64,000 nucleotides of DNA from the NCBI RefSeq assembly GCF_024693525.1, contig NZ_JAILKR010000057.1, positions 1 to 64,000 on the forward strand. Direction: 5' to 3'. The notes below the pieces were generated by a model that was given only the letters and a program-made list of their open reading frames with translations, did no database searches and was not told the DNA's origin. The position numbers were made by a program, and so were the translations under genes. Below, piece by piece: positions 14,128-22,283 of the stretch (position 1 is its first letter; every line of letters starts with the position of its first letter). This DNA comes from Selenomonas sp. GTDB lineage: Bacteria > Bacillota_C > Negativicutes > Selenomonadales > Selenomonadaceae.

Positions 14128-15843
14128 ATGAAGGGGAAGTTTCTGCACGGTTTTTGGCAGCTCTTCCGCGGCTATTGGAATTCGGAACACAAATGGCGGG
14201 CCAGAGGCCTGTTGGCTTTTGTAATTGGACTTAATTTTTTTGACGTATATCTGCTGGTCTGTATCAACAGCTGGTATAACGAATTTTATAACGCCCTGCA
14301 GGGGTACCAGGCGGATCAGTTCTGGCCGCTGGTAGGTGAGTTCACGGGACTGGCCATGTTGCATATCCTCATCGCCGTCTATGCGATTTACCTGCGGCAG
14401 GCCGTTCAGATTAAATGGCGCACCTGGCTGACCAATCAGTATCTCGGCAAGTGGATGAAGAAGCAGGTTTACTATCGTCTGCAGGTTTTAAAGAGCGATA
14501 CGGATAACCCGGATCAGCGAATCAGTGAGGACATCAATCAGTTTGTCACGCTGACCCTGCAGCTTTTGATTGGCTTCTTGAAACAGCTGACAACCTTGGC
14601 GGCTTTTGGCGTAGTGCTTTGGAATCTGTCCGGTGCTTTTACGGTGCCAGTGGGCAGTCATGAATTTGTCATCTATGGCTACATGTTCTGGTTTTCGCTG
14701 ATTTATTCGGCGGCGGGTACCATTTGCGCCCATTTGGTGGGCCGGAAACTTATTGGCTTGAATTTTGACCAGCAGCGATTTGAGGCGGACTTCCGTTTCA
14801 ATATGATGCGGGTGCGGGAAAACAGTGAAAGCGTTGCCTTCTATCGCGGAGAACAGCCGGAATCCGTGGGCTTTAAGGAGCGGTTTGCCAAAGTTATCGA
14901 GAATTACTGGCAGCTCATGCGGCAGACGAAATTGCTCAATTTCTATGTAAATGGCTATGCCCAGCTGGCCATTATCGTACCGCTGGTGCTTGCGGCTCCG
15001 CGGTATTTTGCCGGAGCGATGGCGTTGGGGGGACTCATGCAGACGGTATCGGCTTTCGGCCGGGTGCAGGATGCCCTGTCCTATTTTGTTGAGTCCTACG
15101 ATACCATCGCCCAATTGGCGGCTGTTATTCGCCGACTTACGACCTTTACTGGGCATATGGCAGATGTAAGCGAAATTCAAAACGGCGTCTGCCGGTTGGA
15201 AAAAGAGGGGGATAGGCTGGGCTTGGAAAATCTTCAGGTTCAGCTGCCGGATGAGCGGAAACTGCTGTCGGCTTGTACCCTGCAGCTTTCCCAGGGACGG
15301 TATGCGCTGGTGACGGGCTCCTCTGGCTGTGGCAAGAGTACGCTATTGCGCACGTTAGCGGGGATTTGGCCTTATGGCAAAGGGAAAGTCGTTCTTCCCA
15401 CAGGCAGCCGGACGTTGTTTTTACCCCAGCGGCCTTATCTGCCACTTGGCAGCCTGCGTCGCGCCCTTTACTATCCGCTGTCGGCATCTGGAAGCGATGA
15501 AGGGCTGCAAAAAGTTTTGCGGCTGGTGGGCTTGGAGAAATTTATCGCCAAACTCGACGAGGTGGACGATTGGAGCCGCATTCTTTCTTTAGGTGAGCAG
15601 CAGCGGCTGGCTTTTGCCCGGGTACTGCTGGTGAGGCCGGATTGGATTTTCCTGGATGAAGCTACCTCGGCCCTCGATGAGCCCCGGGAGCAAGAAATGT
15701 ATGAGCTGCTAAAGCGGGAACTTCCTCAGGCCAGCATCGTAAGTGTGGGCCATCGTTCCACGCTCTTTGCCCAGCATGATACCGAGCTGCATCTGGCAGG
15801 GGACGGCACTTGGCAGCTGCGTCCGATTCCTTCCGAAAATTAA
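14128..15843 (+). CDS. ABC transporter with fused membrane and ATPase domains (SbmA/BacA/YddA-like)
   Basis: 571 residues from ATG 14128; a GTG at 14119 is also in frame. The N-terminal domain (to about residue 330) has about 6 spans and the ABC_membrane_2 blocks WYNEFYNALQ and RWRTWLTNQY-type WRTWLTNQYL. The ATPase domain has Walker A GSSGCGKST (Lys403), signature LSLGEQQRLAFARV, Walker B IFLDEATSALD (Asp510, Glu511) and the switch His in VGHRS. This family includes bacterial homologues of the peroxisomal ABCD transporters, used for vitamin B12, fatty acyl or peptide transport. It probably works as a homodimer; substrate unknown. Confidence 0.88.
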   Translation: MKGKFLHGFWQLFRGYWNSEHKWRARGLLAFVIGLNFFDVYLLVCINSWYNEFYNALQGYQADQFWPLVGEFTGLAMLHILIAVYAIYLRQAVQIKWRTWLTNQYLGKWMKKQVYYRLQVLKSDTDNPDQRISEDINQFVTLTLQLLIGFLKQLTTLAAFGVVLWNLSGAFTVPVGSHEFVIYGYMFWFSLIYSAAGTICAHLVGRKLIGLNFDQQRFEADFRFNMMRVRENSESVAFYRGEQPESVGFKERFAKVIENYWQLMRQTKLLNFYVNGYAQLAIIVPLVLAAPRYFAGAMALGGLMQTVSAFGRVQDALSYFVESYDTIAQLAAVIRRLTTFTGHMADVSEIQNGVCRLEKEGDRLGLENLQVQLPDERKLLSACTLQLSQGRYALVTGSSGCGKSTLLRTLAGIWPYGKGKVVLPTGSRTLFLPQRPYLPLGSLRRALYYPLSASGSDEGLQKVLRLVGLEKFIAKLDEVDDWSRILSLGEQQRLAFARVLLVRPDWIFLDEATSALDEPREQEMYELLKRELPQASIVSVGHRSTLFAQHDTELHLAGDGTWQLRPIPSEN

Positions 15844-15850
15844 GCAAAGC

Positions 15851-15898
15851 AAAAACGCAAAATTGACCGGTCAATTGACTTGTCAATTTTGCGTTTTT
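15851..15898 (+). terminator. Rho-independent terminator of the ABC transporter gene
   Basis: 17-bp perfect stem (15851-15867 with 15882-15898) with a T6 tail. The loop side holds CCGGTCAA (15867-15874), also found in the terminator at 8640. Confidence 0.88.
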
Positions 15899-15992
15899 TA
15901 TTCGGAGGATTTAGGAATTAGGTCTTACTGATGATTTTCAGAAAGAGAGGATACAATATAATTCGTCATTGTAGAGAAGTAAGGTTGATAAT

Positions 15993-16583
15993 ATGAATCG
16001 CAGAGATTTTTTGAAAAATACTATATGTATGGGCGCGGGCTTGGCACTGGCACCGGGACTTATGCACCATAAGGCGGTTGAGGCTGCCTGGGGAGCAGGT
16101 AACGACCTTCCCGGGGTTTCCATTCGCGAAACCTATCTGCAGTTTAGTTCCTTGCAGGCGCGCACCACCACCGATGGGGTTGTCATCCATCACATCGGTG
16201 GCACCAACCGCGATGTTTCAGCGGAAGAGGTTCATGAGTGGCACAAGAACAATGGTTGGGCTGGTATTGGCTACCACTTCCTGATTCGGAAAGATGGAAC
16301 CATTGAGCGCGGCCGTCCCATGAATATGCTGGGGGCTCATTGCTACCAGCAGAATTGGCACACCGTTGGTGTCAATATTGTGGGAAACTTTATGGAAGCG
16401 CATCCTACTTCGGCGCAGATGGAGTCAGCGGCCAAACTGCTGCGGGCCTTGAGCCGCTACTATGGGTTCCCCATAAACCGCAGCCATATCAAGGGGCACC
16501 GCGAGTATAATTCCACGGACTGCCCAGGGGATATTCTTTATCGTATGTTGGATAATCTGGTATATAATGCAGCATGCTTGTAA
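15993..16583 (+). CDS. N-acetylmuramoyl-L-alanine amidase (Amidase_2/PGRP) with Tat signal
   Basis: 196 residues. The N terminus MNRRDFLKN followed by a mild hydrophobic stretch and a cleavage region near residue 30 is a twin-arginine signal, so export by the Tat system (tatA/tatC at 58603-60157) is expected. The mature part is a PGRP-type amidase. The Zn ligands His66 or His67, His169 and Cys177 are present, with the T7-lysozyme-like 8-residue spacing between the last two. It cleaves the MurNAc-L-Ala bond of peptidoglycan in the periplasm. A weak TATAAT box lies at 15957-15962. The next small membrane gene starts 21 bp later. Confidence 0.88.
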   Translation: MNRRDFLKNTICMGAGLALAPGLMHHKAVEAAWGAGNDLPGVSIRETYLQFSSLQARTTTDGVVIHHIGGTNRDVSAEEVHEWHKNNGWAGIGYHFLIRKDGTIERGRPMNMLGAHCYQQNWHTVGVNIVGNFMEAHPTSAQMESAAKLLRALSRYYGFPINRSHIKGHREYNSTDCPGDILYRMLDNLVYNAACL

Positions 16584-16604
16584 AATGCACGGGGAGGTAT
16601 AATT

Positions 16605-16937
16605 ATGCGATATCGCTGGTTCGCCAAGGAAGAAGAACGAGTTGATGCGTTTGGTGTACCGGTCAGCCGTGCCGAGCATGATGAGGCACTGCATCCAAAA
16701 TCGCCTGGCTATGCCCGGGGCGAGGTGCTGGCCATTGTTTTGGCCATGGTCATCCTGTGTTATGAGTGGGTCAACGACGATGCGCCGCTGATTTTTGTCT
16801 GCGTTTCCTTTCTGGTCTATGAACTGCAACCGATTGTTCTGAAGGTTTATGGGCCGCGCGGGCAGGTAATATGCAATGTGATTAAGGGGTTTAGCCTGGC
16901 GACTTTTATCGGTGCGCTGGCTTGGACGTTTTTATGA
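16605..16937 (+). CDS. Small membrane protein of unknown function, 110 residues
   Basis: Ribosome site GGGGAGG precedes ATG 16605. A polar N-terminal third with basic and acidic residues is followed by about three hydrophobic segments (VLAIVLAMVILCYEWV, APLIFVCVSFLVYEL, LATFIGALAWTFL). It is co-transcribed with the Tat amidase by spacing. The family was not recognised. Its TGA stop lies inside the left arm of the terminator that follows. Confidence 0.65.
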   Translation: MRYRWFAKEEERVDAFGVPVSRAEHDEALHPKSPGYARGEVLAIVLAMVILCYEWVNDDAPLIFVCVSFLVYELQPIVLKVYGPRGQVICNVIKGFSLATFIGALAWTFL

Positions 16938-16963
16938 AGAGGACTTCATAAAAACGTCTTTTT
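16925..16963 (+). terminator. Terminator overlapping the end of the small membrane gene
   Basis: 15-bp perfect stem (16925-16939 with 16944-16958), 4-nt loop, T5 tail. Confidence 0.85.
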
Positions 16964-17049
16964 ATTTATAATTATAATAATTGGTGTTTATAAAAAAATA
17001 TATAAAAAATATTATTTTTTTTTATTGTTAAGCAGGATAATCGAAAACT
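16964..17049. other. Very AT-rich spacer upstream of the glycogen operon leader
   Basis: Runs of A and T with no coding frame or clear promoter boxes. It may act as an upstream element for the glycogen operon promoter, which I cannot place with confidence. Confidence 0.3.
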
Positions 17050-17295
17050 TTATCGAATTTCATTGTATAAGAAATTTTTCAAGAGGATAGACGGTGGCCC
17101 GGAAGGACCCTTGATGTGGAGATCAGCCGCTATCTGACGGGAGATAACGGTGTAGGAAATAAGATGCGTGGGAGTCTTGTTTTGCATACGGCTTGTGTAT
17201 ATTAACAGACTAGGTCTGTTTTTATAGATATATATTCGAAAAGCGGTCAAAATAGGGGAGACCGACTTTTCCACAACATCCAAGGGGGATTTTTT
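17050..17295 (+). promoter_or_regulatory. Structured 5' leader of the glycogen operon with mini-ORFs and a terminator-like hairpin
   Basis: Two short frames carry ribosome-site-like sequences: MWRSAAI (17114-17137, after GGAAGG) and MRGSLVLHTACVY (17164-17205, after GTAGGAAAT). The second stops at the foot of a hairpin AACAGAC/GTCTGTT (17204-17210 with 17214-17220) followed by T5. A further hairpin, CGGTC/GACCG with flanking A/T pairs (about 17240-17268), lies just before the glgC ribosome site AAGGGGG. The layout is that of an attenuated leader. Whether the mini-ORFs are translated is unknown. Confidence 0.4.
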
Positions 17296-18450
17296 ATGAG
17301 AAAGACAGAATGCTTAGCAATGATCCTGGCTGGTGGCCAGGGAAGCCGTTTGGGGGCGTTGACGAAAAAAATCGCCAAGCCGGCCGTACCGTTTGGGGGT
17401 AAATACCGCATTATTGATTTCCCGCTGAGCAACTGTGCGAATTCGGGCATTGAGAAAGTCGGTGTGCTGACGCAGTACCGTCCGCTGGAACTGCATAATT
17501 ACTTAGCATCGGGAAGTGCCTGGGACCTCGACAAGAAGGACGGAGGCGTATTTATCCTGCCGCCGTATGCGAGGGAAAAGGGGGCAGAATGGTATCGCGG
17601 AACGGCAGATGCCATCTATCAGAACCTCAATTTCATTGACCTGGCTGACCCGGACTATGTCCTGATTCTTTCGGGGGATCACATTTATACGATGGATTAC
17701 TCTTGGATGCTCGATGCTCATAAGATGAATAAAGCCGAGGCGACGATCGGTGTAATTGAAGTCCCTTGGGATGAGGCTCCACGCTTTGGTATCATGAACA
17801 CGGATAAAGACGGCCGCATCGAAGAATTTGAGGAGAAGCCGGCTAATCCGAAGAGCAATCTGGCCTCGATGGGTATCTATATCTTCAACAAGAACTTCCT
17901 CAAGAAGTATCTCGAGGATGATGCAAAGGATGAGACCAGCAGCCATGACTTCGGCAAAAATATCATTCCGAAGATGCTGGCAGATAAAGCACGTCTCTAC
18001 TCCTACGCTTTTGATGGCTACTGGAAAGATGTCGGAACTATCGAAAGCCTCTGGCAGGCAAATATGGACCTGCTGCAGGACGTTCCGCCCTTTGAACTCA
18101 ACGGCGACTGGAAGATTTATTCCTCCAACCCGTCCATGCCACCGCATTTTGTCGGCCCAGATGCTAAAATTAAGAATTCCATGGTAAGTGAAGGTTCTAT
18201 GGTTTTAGGCGAAGTCGTGAATTCCGTCATTTTCCCAGGCGTGCGCATTGGGAAGGGAGCTAAGGTCACGAACTCTGTCGTAATGCCTTCGACGGTCATT
18301 CGGGAAAATGCCGTTGTCGACTATGCAATTATCGCTCAGAACTGTGAAATCGCAGAAGGTGCGAAGGTAGCTGGTGAGAAAGGTGCCATTACTGTCGTAG
18401 CAGAAGGCGAGACAGTAGAGAGTGAGGCAGGCAGCAAACAGGCTGGCTGA
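17296..18450 (+). CDS. glgC: Glucose-1-phosphate adenylyltransferase, catalytic-type subunit
   Basis: 384 residues, normal for GlgC. The nucleotidyltransferase domain has [16 protein letters not shown] near residue 10, [19 protein letters not shown] and the sugar-phosphate loop [18 protein letters not shown]; a left-handed beta-helix C-terminal domain follows. It makes ADP-glucose from ATP and glucose-1-phosphate, the committed step of glycogen synthesis. First gene of the six-gene operon; glgD follows after 52 bp. As in clostridia and bacilli it probably forms a mixed complex with GlgD. Confidence 0.96.
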   Translation: MRKTECLAMILAGGQGSRLGALTKKIAKPAVPFGGKYRIIDFPLSNCANSGIEKVGVLTQYRPLELHNYLASGSAWDLDKKDGGVFILPPYAREKGAEWYRGTADAIYQNLNFIDLADPDYVLILSGDHIYTMDYSWMLDAHKMNKAEATIGVIEVPWDEAPRFGIMNTDKDGRIEEFEEKPANPKSNLASMGIYIFNKNFLKKYLEDDAKDETSSHDFGKNIIPKMLADKARLYSYAFDGYWKDVGTIESLWQANMDLLQDVPPFELNGDWKIYSSNPSMPPHFVGPDAKIKNSMVSEGSMVLGEVVNSVIFPGVRIGKGAKVTNSVVMPSTVIRENAVVDYAIIAQNCEIAEGAKVAGEKGAITVVAEGETVESEAGSKQAG

Positions 18451-18502
18451 GACGCAGCATATAAACAGCAACCTAGTCATAGTTGGATCGGAGTGAACAA
18501 AA

Positions 18503-19609
18503 TTGAAAACAGTAATGGGGATTATCAATCTTCAGGAAGATAATAGCTTGATTCGTGACTTGACGTCGCGCCGTGCCGTAGAGTCGATTCCATTTGCCGG
18601 CCGTTACCGGCTCATTGACTTTACCCTGTCCAGCATGGTAAATTCCAGTATTTCCTGTGTCGGAATCATGCTGCCGGATAAACCGCGTTCGGTACTAGAC
18701 CACCTGCGGTCTGGTAAAGACTGGGATTTGGCCCGCCGCCATGATGGCTTGTTTTATCTTCCCGCCCCACAGCAGGAAGATATGAACCGCAAGGGGGATT
18801 TGAAGAATTTCTATCATAATCTGGATTTCTTCGAGCACAGTTCCCAGCGCTACGTCCTTCTGACCAGCGGCAGTTTCGTCTATAATGTGGATTTTAGCCA
18901 GTTGTTGCGCTTCCACCAGAACACGAATGCCGATATCACGGTGATTTATAATACGGCAAGCGAGGAAGCTCATGGCAAGAATGTCGTTATCGAAACCGCT
19001 GAGAATGGTCTGGTTACGGATATTGCGGAGAAACCAGCTGTTTATGACGGGACGCAGGTTTCTACGAACGTCTATCTCATGGAGAAGCGCATCTTTGTTG
19101 AGATGATTCGCTATACCTATGAGCATGGCGGACAGGACTTCCTGATTGATGGTATTATCCGCCGCGCCGCAGAGTATAACATCTACGGCTTTGAACATGA
19201 TGGTTATGTAGCACACGTGGATTCTACGGCAGCATACTACAAGGCCAACATGGATATCCTGCAGCCAGAGGTATGGGAGGAGCTCTTTATGGGGCAGCAT
19301 CCTGTTTACACCAAGGTAAAGGATGAAGTGCCGGTTCAGTATAAGGAGACTGCCAAGGTCAAGAATTCGCTGATTGCCAATGGCTGCATTGTTCGCGGGG
19401 AAGTGGAGAACAGCATCCTGTTCCGCGGAGTCAAGGTAGCTGAAGGGGTCAAAATCAAGAATTCCATTATCATGCAGAAGTGCGACATCCAAGAAGGTTC
19501 GCTGCTGGAAAATGTCATCTGTGATAAGAATGTCATCATTTCCAAGGAGAAGTGGCTCAAAGGAGCTGCCAACTACCCGCTGATTGTTACCAAGAATGTC
19601 GTAATTTGA
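18503..19609 (+). CDS. glgD: Glucose-1-phosphate adenylyltransferase, GlgD regulatory-type subunit
   Basis: 368 residues, TTG start at 18503 behind ATCGGAG. Homologous to GlgC (GRYRLIDFTLSSMVNSSI), but the glycine-rich ATP loop LAGGxGxRL is replaced by NLQEDNSLIRDLT, so it should not be catalytic alone. In other Firmicutes GlgD raises the activity of GlgC in a hetero-oligomer. The end of the protein keeps the beta-helix repeats. A 124-bp structured gap separates it from glgP. Confidence 0.94.
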   Translation: MKTVMGIINLQEDNSLIRDLTSRRAVESIPFAGRYRLIDFTLSSMVNSSISCVGIMLPDKPRSVLDHLRSGKDWDLARRHDGLFYLPAPQQEDMNRKGDLKNFYHNLDFFEHSSQRYVLLTSGSFVYNVDFSQLLRFHQNTNADITVIYNTASEEAHGKNVVIETAENGLVTDIAEKPAVYDGTQVSTNVYLMEKRIFVEMIRYTYEHGGQDFLIDGIIRRAAEYNIYGFEHDGYVAHVDSTAAYYKANMDILQPEVWEELFMGQHPVYTKVKDEVPVQYKETAKVKNSLIANGCIVRGEVENSILFRGVKVAEGVKIKNSIIMQKCDIQEGSLLENVICDKNVIISKEKWLKGAANYPLIVTKNVVI

Positions 19610-19619
19610 TAGGCAAAGT

Positions 19620-19677
19620 CAGCCGTTGTAACGAGGTACCATTGCTTATAACGGGCAGTGGGGTCGGACAACGGCTG
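19620..19677 (+). other. Intercistronic hairpin between glgD and glgP
   Basis: 10-bp outer stem CAGCCGTTGT / ACAACGGCTG (19620-19629 with 19668-19677) enclosing a second stem CCATTGC / GCAGTGG. The tail is not a clean T run, so it may be an mRNA processing or stability element rather than a full terminator. Confidence 0.5.
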
Positions 19678-19732
19678 TTCTTGTTATAAAAATAAGGTAT
19701 TCGTGGCTCAAGGCCAAAGGGGAGTGTTTTAT

Positions 19733-22210
19733 TTGGCAAGAGAAAAGAAAGAAAAAAAACAGAAGGGTCCAAAGAGCAAAGAATTTGAAAAGCTCAAAGA
19801 AGGTCTTAAAGTTCGTTTTGTGAATACCGCTCATATCATGTGGGGGCGTGACCTCAATGAACTGACGGAAAATGAAATCTATCAGACTGTGGCAGCAACA
19901 GCCAAGCAGTATATTTCCGATAACTGGATTAAGACGAACCGCACCTATGGTGAGCGGGAAGAAAAGCAGGTCTATTATTTCTCCATTGAGTTTTTGATGG
20001 GACGGCTGTTAAAGGCTAACCTCATTAATCTCGGTATTGAAGAAGCGGTTCGGGAAGTCTTGGAAGGCTTTAATTTGAACCTTACAGAGGTGTTTGAAGA
20101 GGAGCCGGATGCAGGCCTTGGCAATGGTGGCTTAGGCCGTTTGGCTGCCTGCTTCATCGATTCGATGGCTGCTCATCGCCTGCCGGGCCATGGCTGCAGC
20201 ATCCGCTATCAGTATGGGTTGTTTGAACAGAAAATCATCAATGGGAACCAGGTTGAGATTCCGGATAACTGGCTGAAAAATGGGTTTGCCTGGGAATACC
20301 GCAAACCAGATAAGGCCGTTGACGTCAAATTCGGTGGCAATGCCTACATGAAGGAAATGCCGGACGGCAGTCTCAAGCTGGTGCATGAGCATGCGCGGAC
20401 GGTAATGGCTGTACCCTATGATGTGCCCATTGTGGGGTATCATAACAACACGGTCAATACGCTGCGCCTTTGGAATGCAGAGGTCAATCGGGATTTCTCG
20501 GACTATGGCATGCTGACCCAGGAACAGATGCGGCAGAAAAATGAATACCGACTGTTTGTGGAAAGCATCACCCGCTATCTTTATCCCGATGACAGCACCT
20601 ATGAAGGCCGTCGTATGCGTTTGATACAGGAGTATTTCATGACGTCGGCTGGTGTGCAGAGCATTGTCCGCCACTTCAAGAAGACGGGCATGAATCTGCA
20701 TGACTTTGCCCAAAAGATTGCCATCCATATCAACGATACCCATCCGGCAGTGGCGGTGGCTGAGCTTATGCGCATCCTGGTGGATGAGGAAGGCTTTGAA
20801 TGGAATGAGGCCTGGGCTATCACCAAGAACACCATCGCTTATACCAACCATACCATTATGCCGGAGGCTTTGGAGACGTGGCCGGTGGATATGTTCAAAG
20901 AACTTCTGCCACGCATCTACATGATTATCGATGAAATCAACCGCCGTCATCTTTTGGAAGTACGGGCTCGCTATCCGCGCAACGAAGGCAAGGTTCATGC
21001 CCTGTCCATCATTCAGGATGGCTTGGTTCATATGGCAAGACTTTCCATTGTGGGCGGTCATAGCGTCAACGGTGTCGCTAAAATTCATTCGGATATACTG
21101 AAGGAGACGACACTGCGGGATTTCTATGAGTACAATCCGAAGATGTTCAACAATAAGACCAATGGCATCACCCACCGCCGGTGGCTCATGGGCGCTAATC
21201 CAGAGCTGGCGGACCTCATTGATGCGACCATTGGCAGCCGTCGTTGGCATCGTCATCCGGAGCAGCTGGATTTGCTCAATGACTATGTGGAAGATAAGCC
21301 CTTCCTGGCGGAACTTGGTAAAATCAAGCATCTCCGCAAGGAAGCGCTGGCGAAGTACATCAAGGAGCACAATGGCATTGAGGTCAACCCGGATTCGATT
21401 TTCGATATTCAGGTAAAACGCATCCATTCGTATAAGCGTCAGCTTATGAATATTCTGCATATCATGTATCAGTATCATAAGCTCAAGACTGATAAGAATT
21501 TTGACATGCTTCCGACTACGTATATTTTTGGCGGCAAGGCAGCACCGGGATACTACATTGCCAAAGAGACTGTTCGCTTGATTTTGGCCGTGGCGGATAA
21601 AGTAAATACCGATAAGACCATCAAGGGGAAAATCAAGATTGTCTTCATTGAAAACTTTGGCGTATCTATTGGTGAGATTGTCTATCCGGCAGCCGATGTC
21701 AGTGAGCAGATTTCCACCGCTTCGAAGGAAGCTTCGGGTACTGGCAATATGAAATTCATGATGAATGGTGCCATTACCTTGGGAACCTTGGATGGGGCCA
21801 ATGTGGAAATCCGTGAGGCAGTAGGCGGCGATGAACACTGTGTCATCTTTGGCCTGCGGGCTGAGGAGGTATTGAATTATTACGCAACGGGAACTTATTC
21901 CGCTTGGGATGAGTACAACACCAACGAGAACGTTCGCATCGTTGTGAATCAGCTGACGGATGGGACATATGGGGACTTCCGTTCGCTCTATGAATACCTT
22001 GTCCATGCCAATGATGAGTTCTTTATCCTGAAGGACTTCAATGCCTATGCTGCGGCTCATGTGGAAATCATGAAGCGGTATCAGGACCGGTTCCATTGGC
22101 TTAAATCATCAGCGATGAATATTGCCAATTCCGGCTGCTTCTCGTCTGACCGTACCATCGACGAGTATGCAAATGAAATCTGGCAGGTAAAACCTGTCAT
22201 GATTCCGTAA
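19733..22210 (+). CDS. glgP: Glycogen phosphorylase
   Basis: 825 residues from TTG 19733, with AAGGGGAG 8 nt upstream; an open frame from 19658 would pass through the hairpin. GT35 family: PLP lysine Lys674 in GTGNMKFMMNGA, with FLMGRLL, GNGGLGRLAACF and HINDTHPAVA blocks. It releases glucose-1-phosphate from glycogen chain ends. The N terminus is unusually Lys-rich (AREKKEKKQKGPKSKEFEK). Degradation and synthesis enzymes are in one operon, which suggests control at the protein level. Confidence 0.95.
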   Translation: MAREKKEKKQKGPKSKEFEKLKEGLKVRFVNTAHIMWGRDLNELTENEIYQTVAATAKQYISDNWIKTNRTYGEREEKQVYYFSIEFLMGRLLKANLINLGIEEAVREVLEGFNLNLTEVFEEEPDAGLGNGGLGRLAACFIDSMAAHRLPGHGCSIRYQYGLFEQKIINGNQVEIPDNWLKNGFAWEYRKPDKAVDVKFGGNAYMKEMPDGSLKLVHEHARTVMAVPYDVPIVGYHNNTVNTLRLWNAEVNRDFSDYGMLTQEQMRQKNEYRLFVESITRYLYPDDSTYEGRRMRLIQEYFMTSAGVQSIVRHFKKTGMNLHDFAQKIAIHINDTHPAVAVAELMRILVDEEGFEWNEAWAITKNTIAYTNHTIMPEALETWPVDMFKELLPRIYMIIDEINRRHLLEVRARYPRNEGKVHALSIIQDGLVHMARLSIVGGHSVNGVAKIHSDILKETTLRDFYEYNPKMFNNKTNGITHRRWLMGANPELADLIDATIGSRRWHRHPEQLDLLNDYVEDKPFLAELGKIKHLRKEALAKYIKEHNGIEVNPDSIFDIQVKRIHSYKRQLMNILHIMYQYHKLKTDKNFDMLPTTYIFGGKAAPGYYIAKETVRLILAVADKVNTDKTIKGKIKIVFIENFGVSIGEIVYPAADVSEQISTASKEASGTGNMKFMMNGAITLGTLDGANVEIREAVGGDEHCVIFGLRAEEVLNYYATGTYSAWDEYNTNENVRIVVNQLTDGTYGDFRSLYEYLVHANDEFFILKDFNAYAAAHVEIMKRYQDRFHWLKSSAMNIANSGCFSSDRTIDEYANEIWQVKPVMIP

Positions 22211-22221
22211 CAAGCCGGATT

Positions 22222-22260
22222 ATTGATGGCAGGCGAGTGGGGATTCGCCTGCCTATCAAT
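22222..22260 (+). other. Intercistronic hairpin between glgP and glgB
   Basis: Left arm 22222-22236 pairs with 22244-22260, with one bulged base; the GC-rich core is GGCAGGCGA/TCGCCTGCC. No T run follows. Likely an mRNA stabiliser or processing site. Confidence 0.5.
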
Positions 22261-22283
22261 GGATATAACAGAGGGGGATTAAT

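Noticed and set aside
17080..17110. SRP (4.5S) RNA because of a GGAAGGA segment
   Set aside because: The surrounding conserved loop and tetraloop sequence of SRP RNA is missing.
20132..22096. 654-codon open frame antisense to glgP
   Set aside because: It lies wholly inside a strongly conserved sense gene with PLP motif and ribosome site, has no recognisable domain and arises from codon bias on the sense strand.
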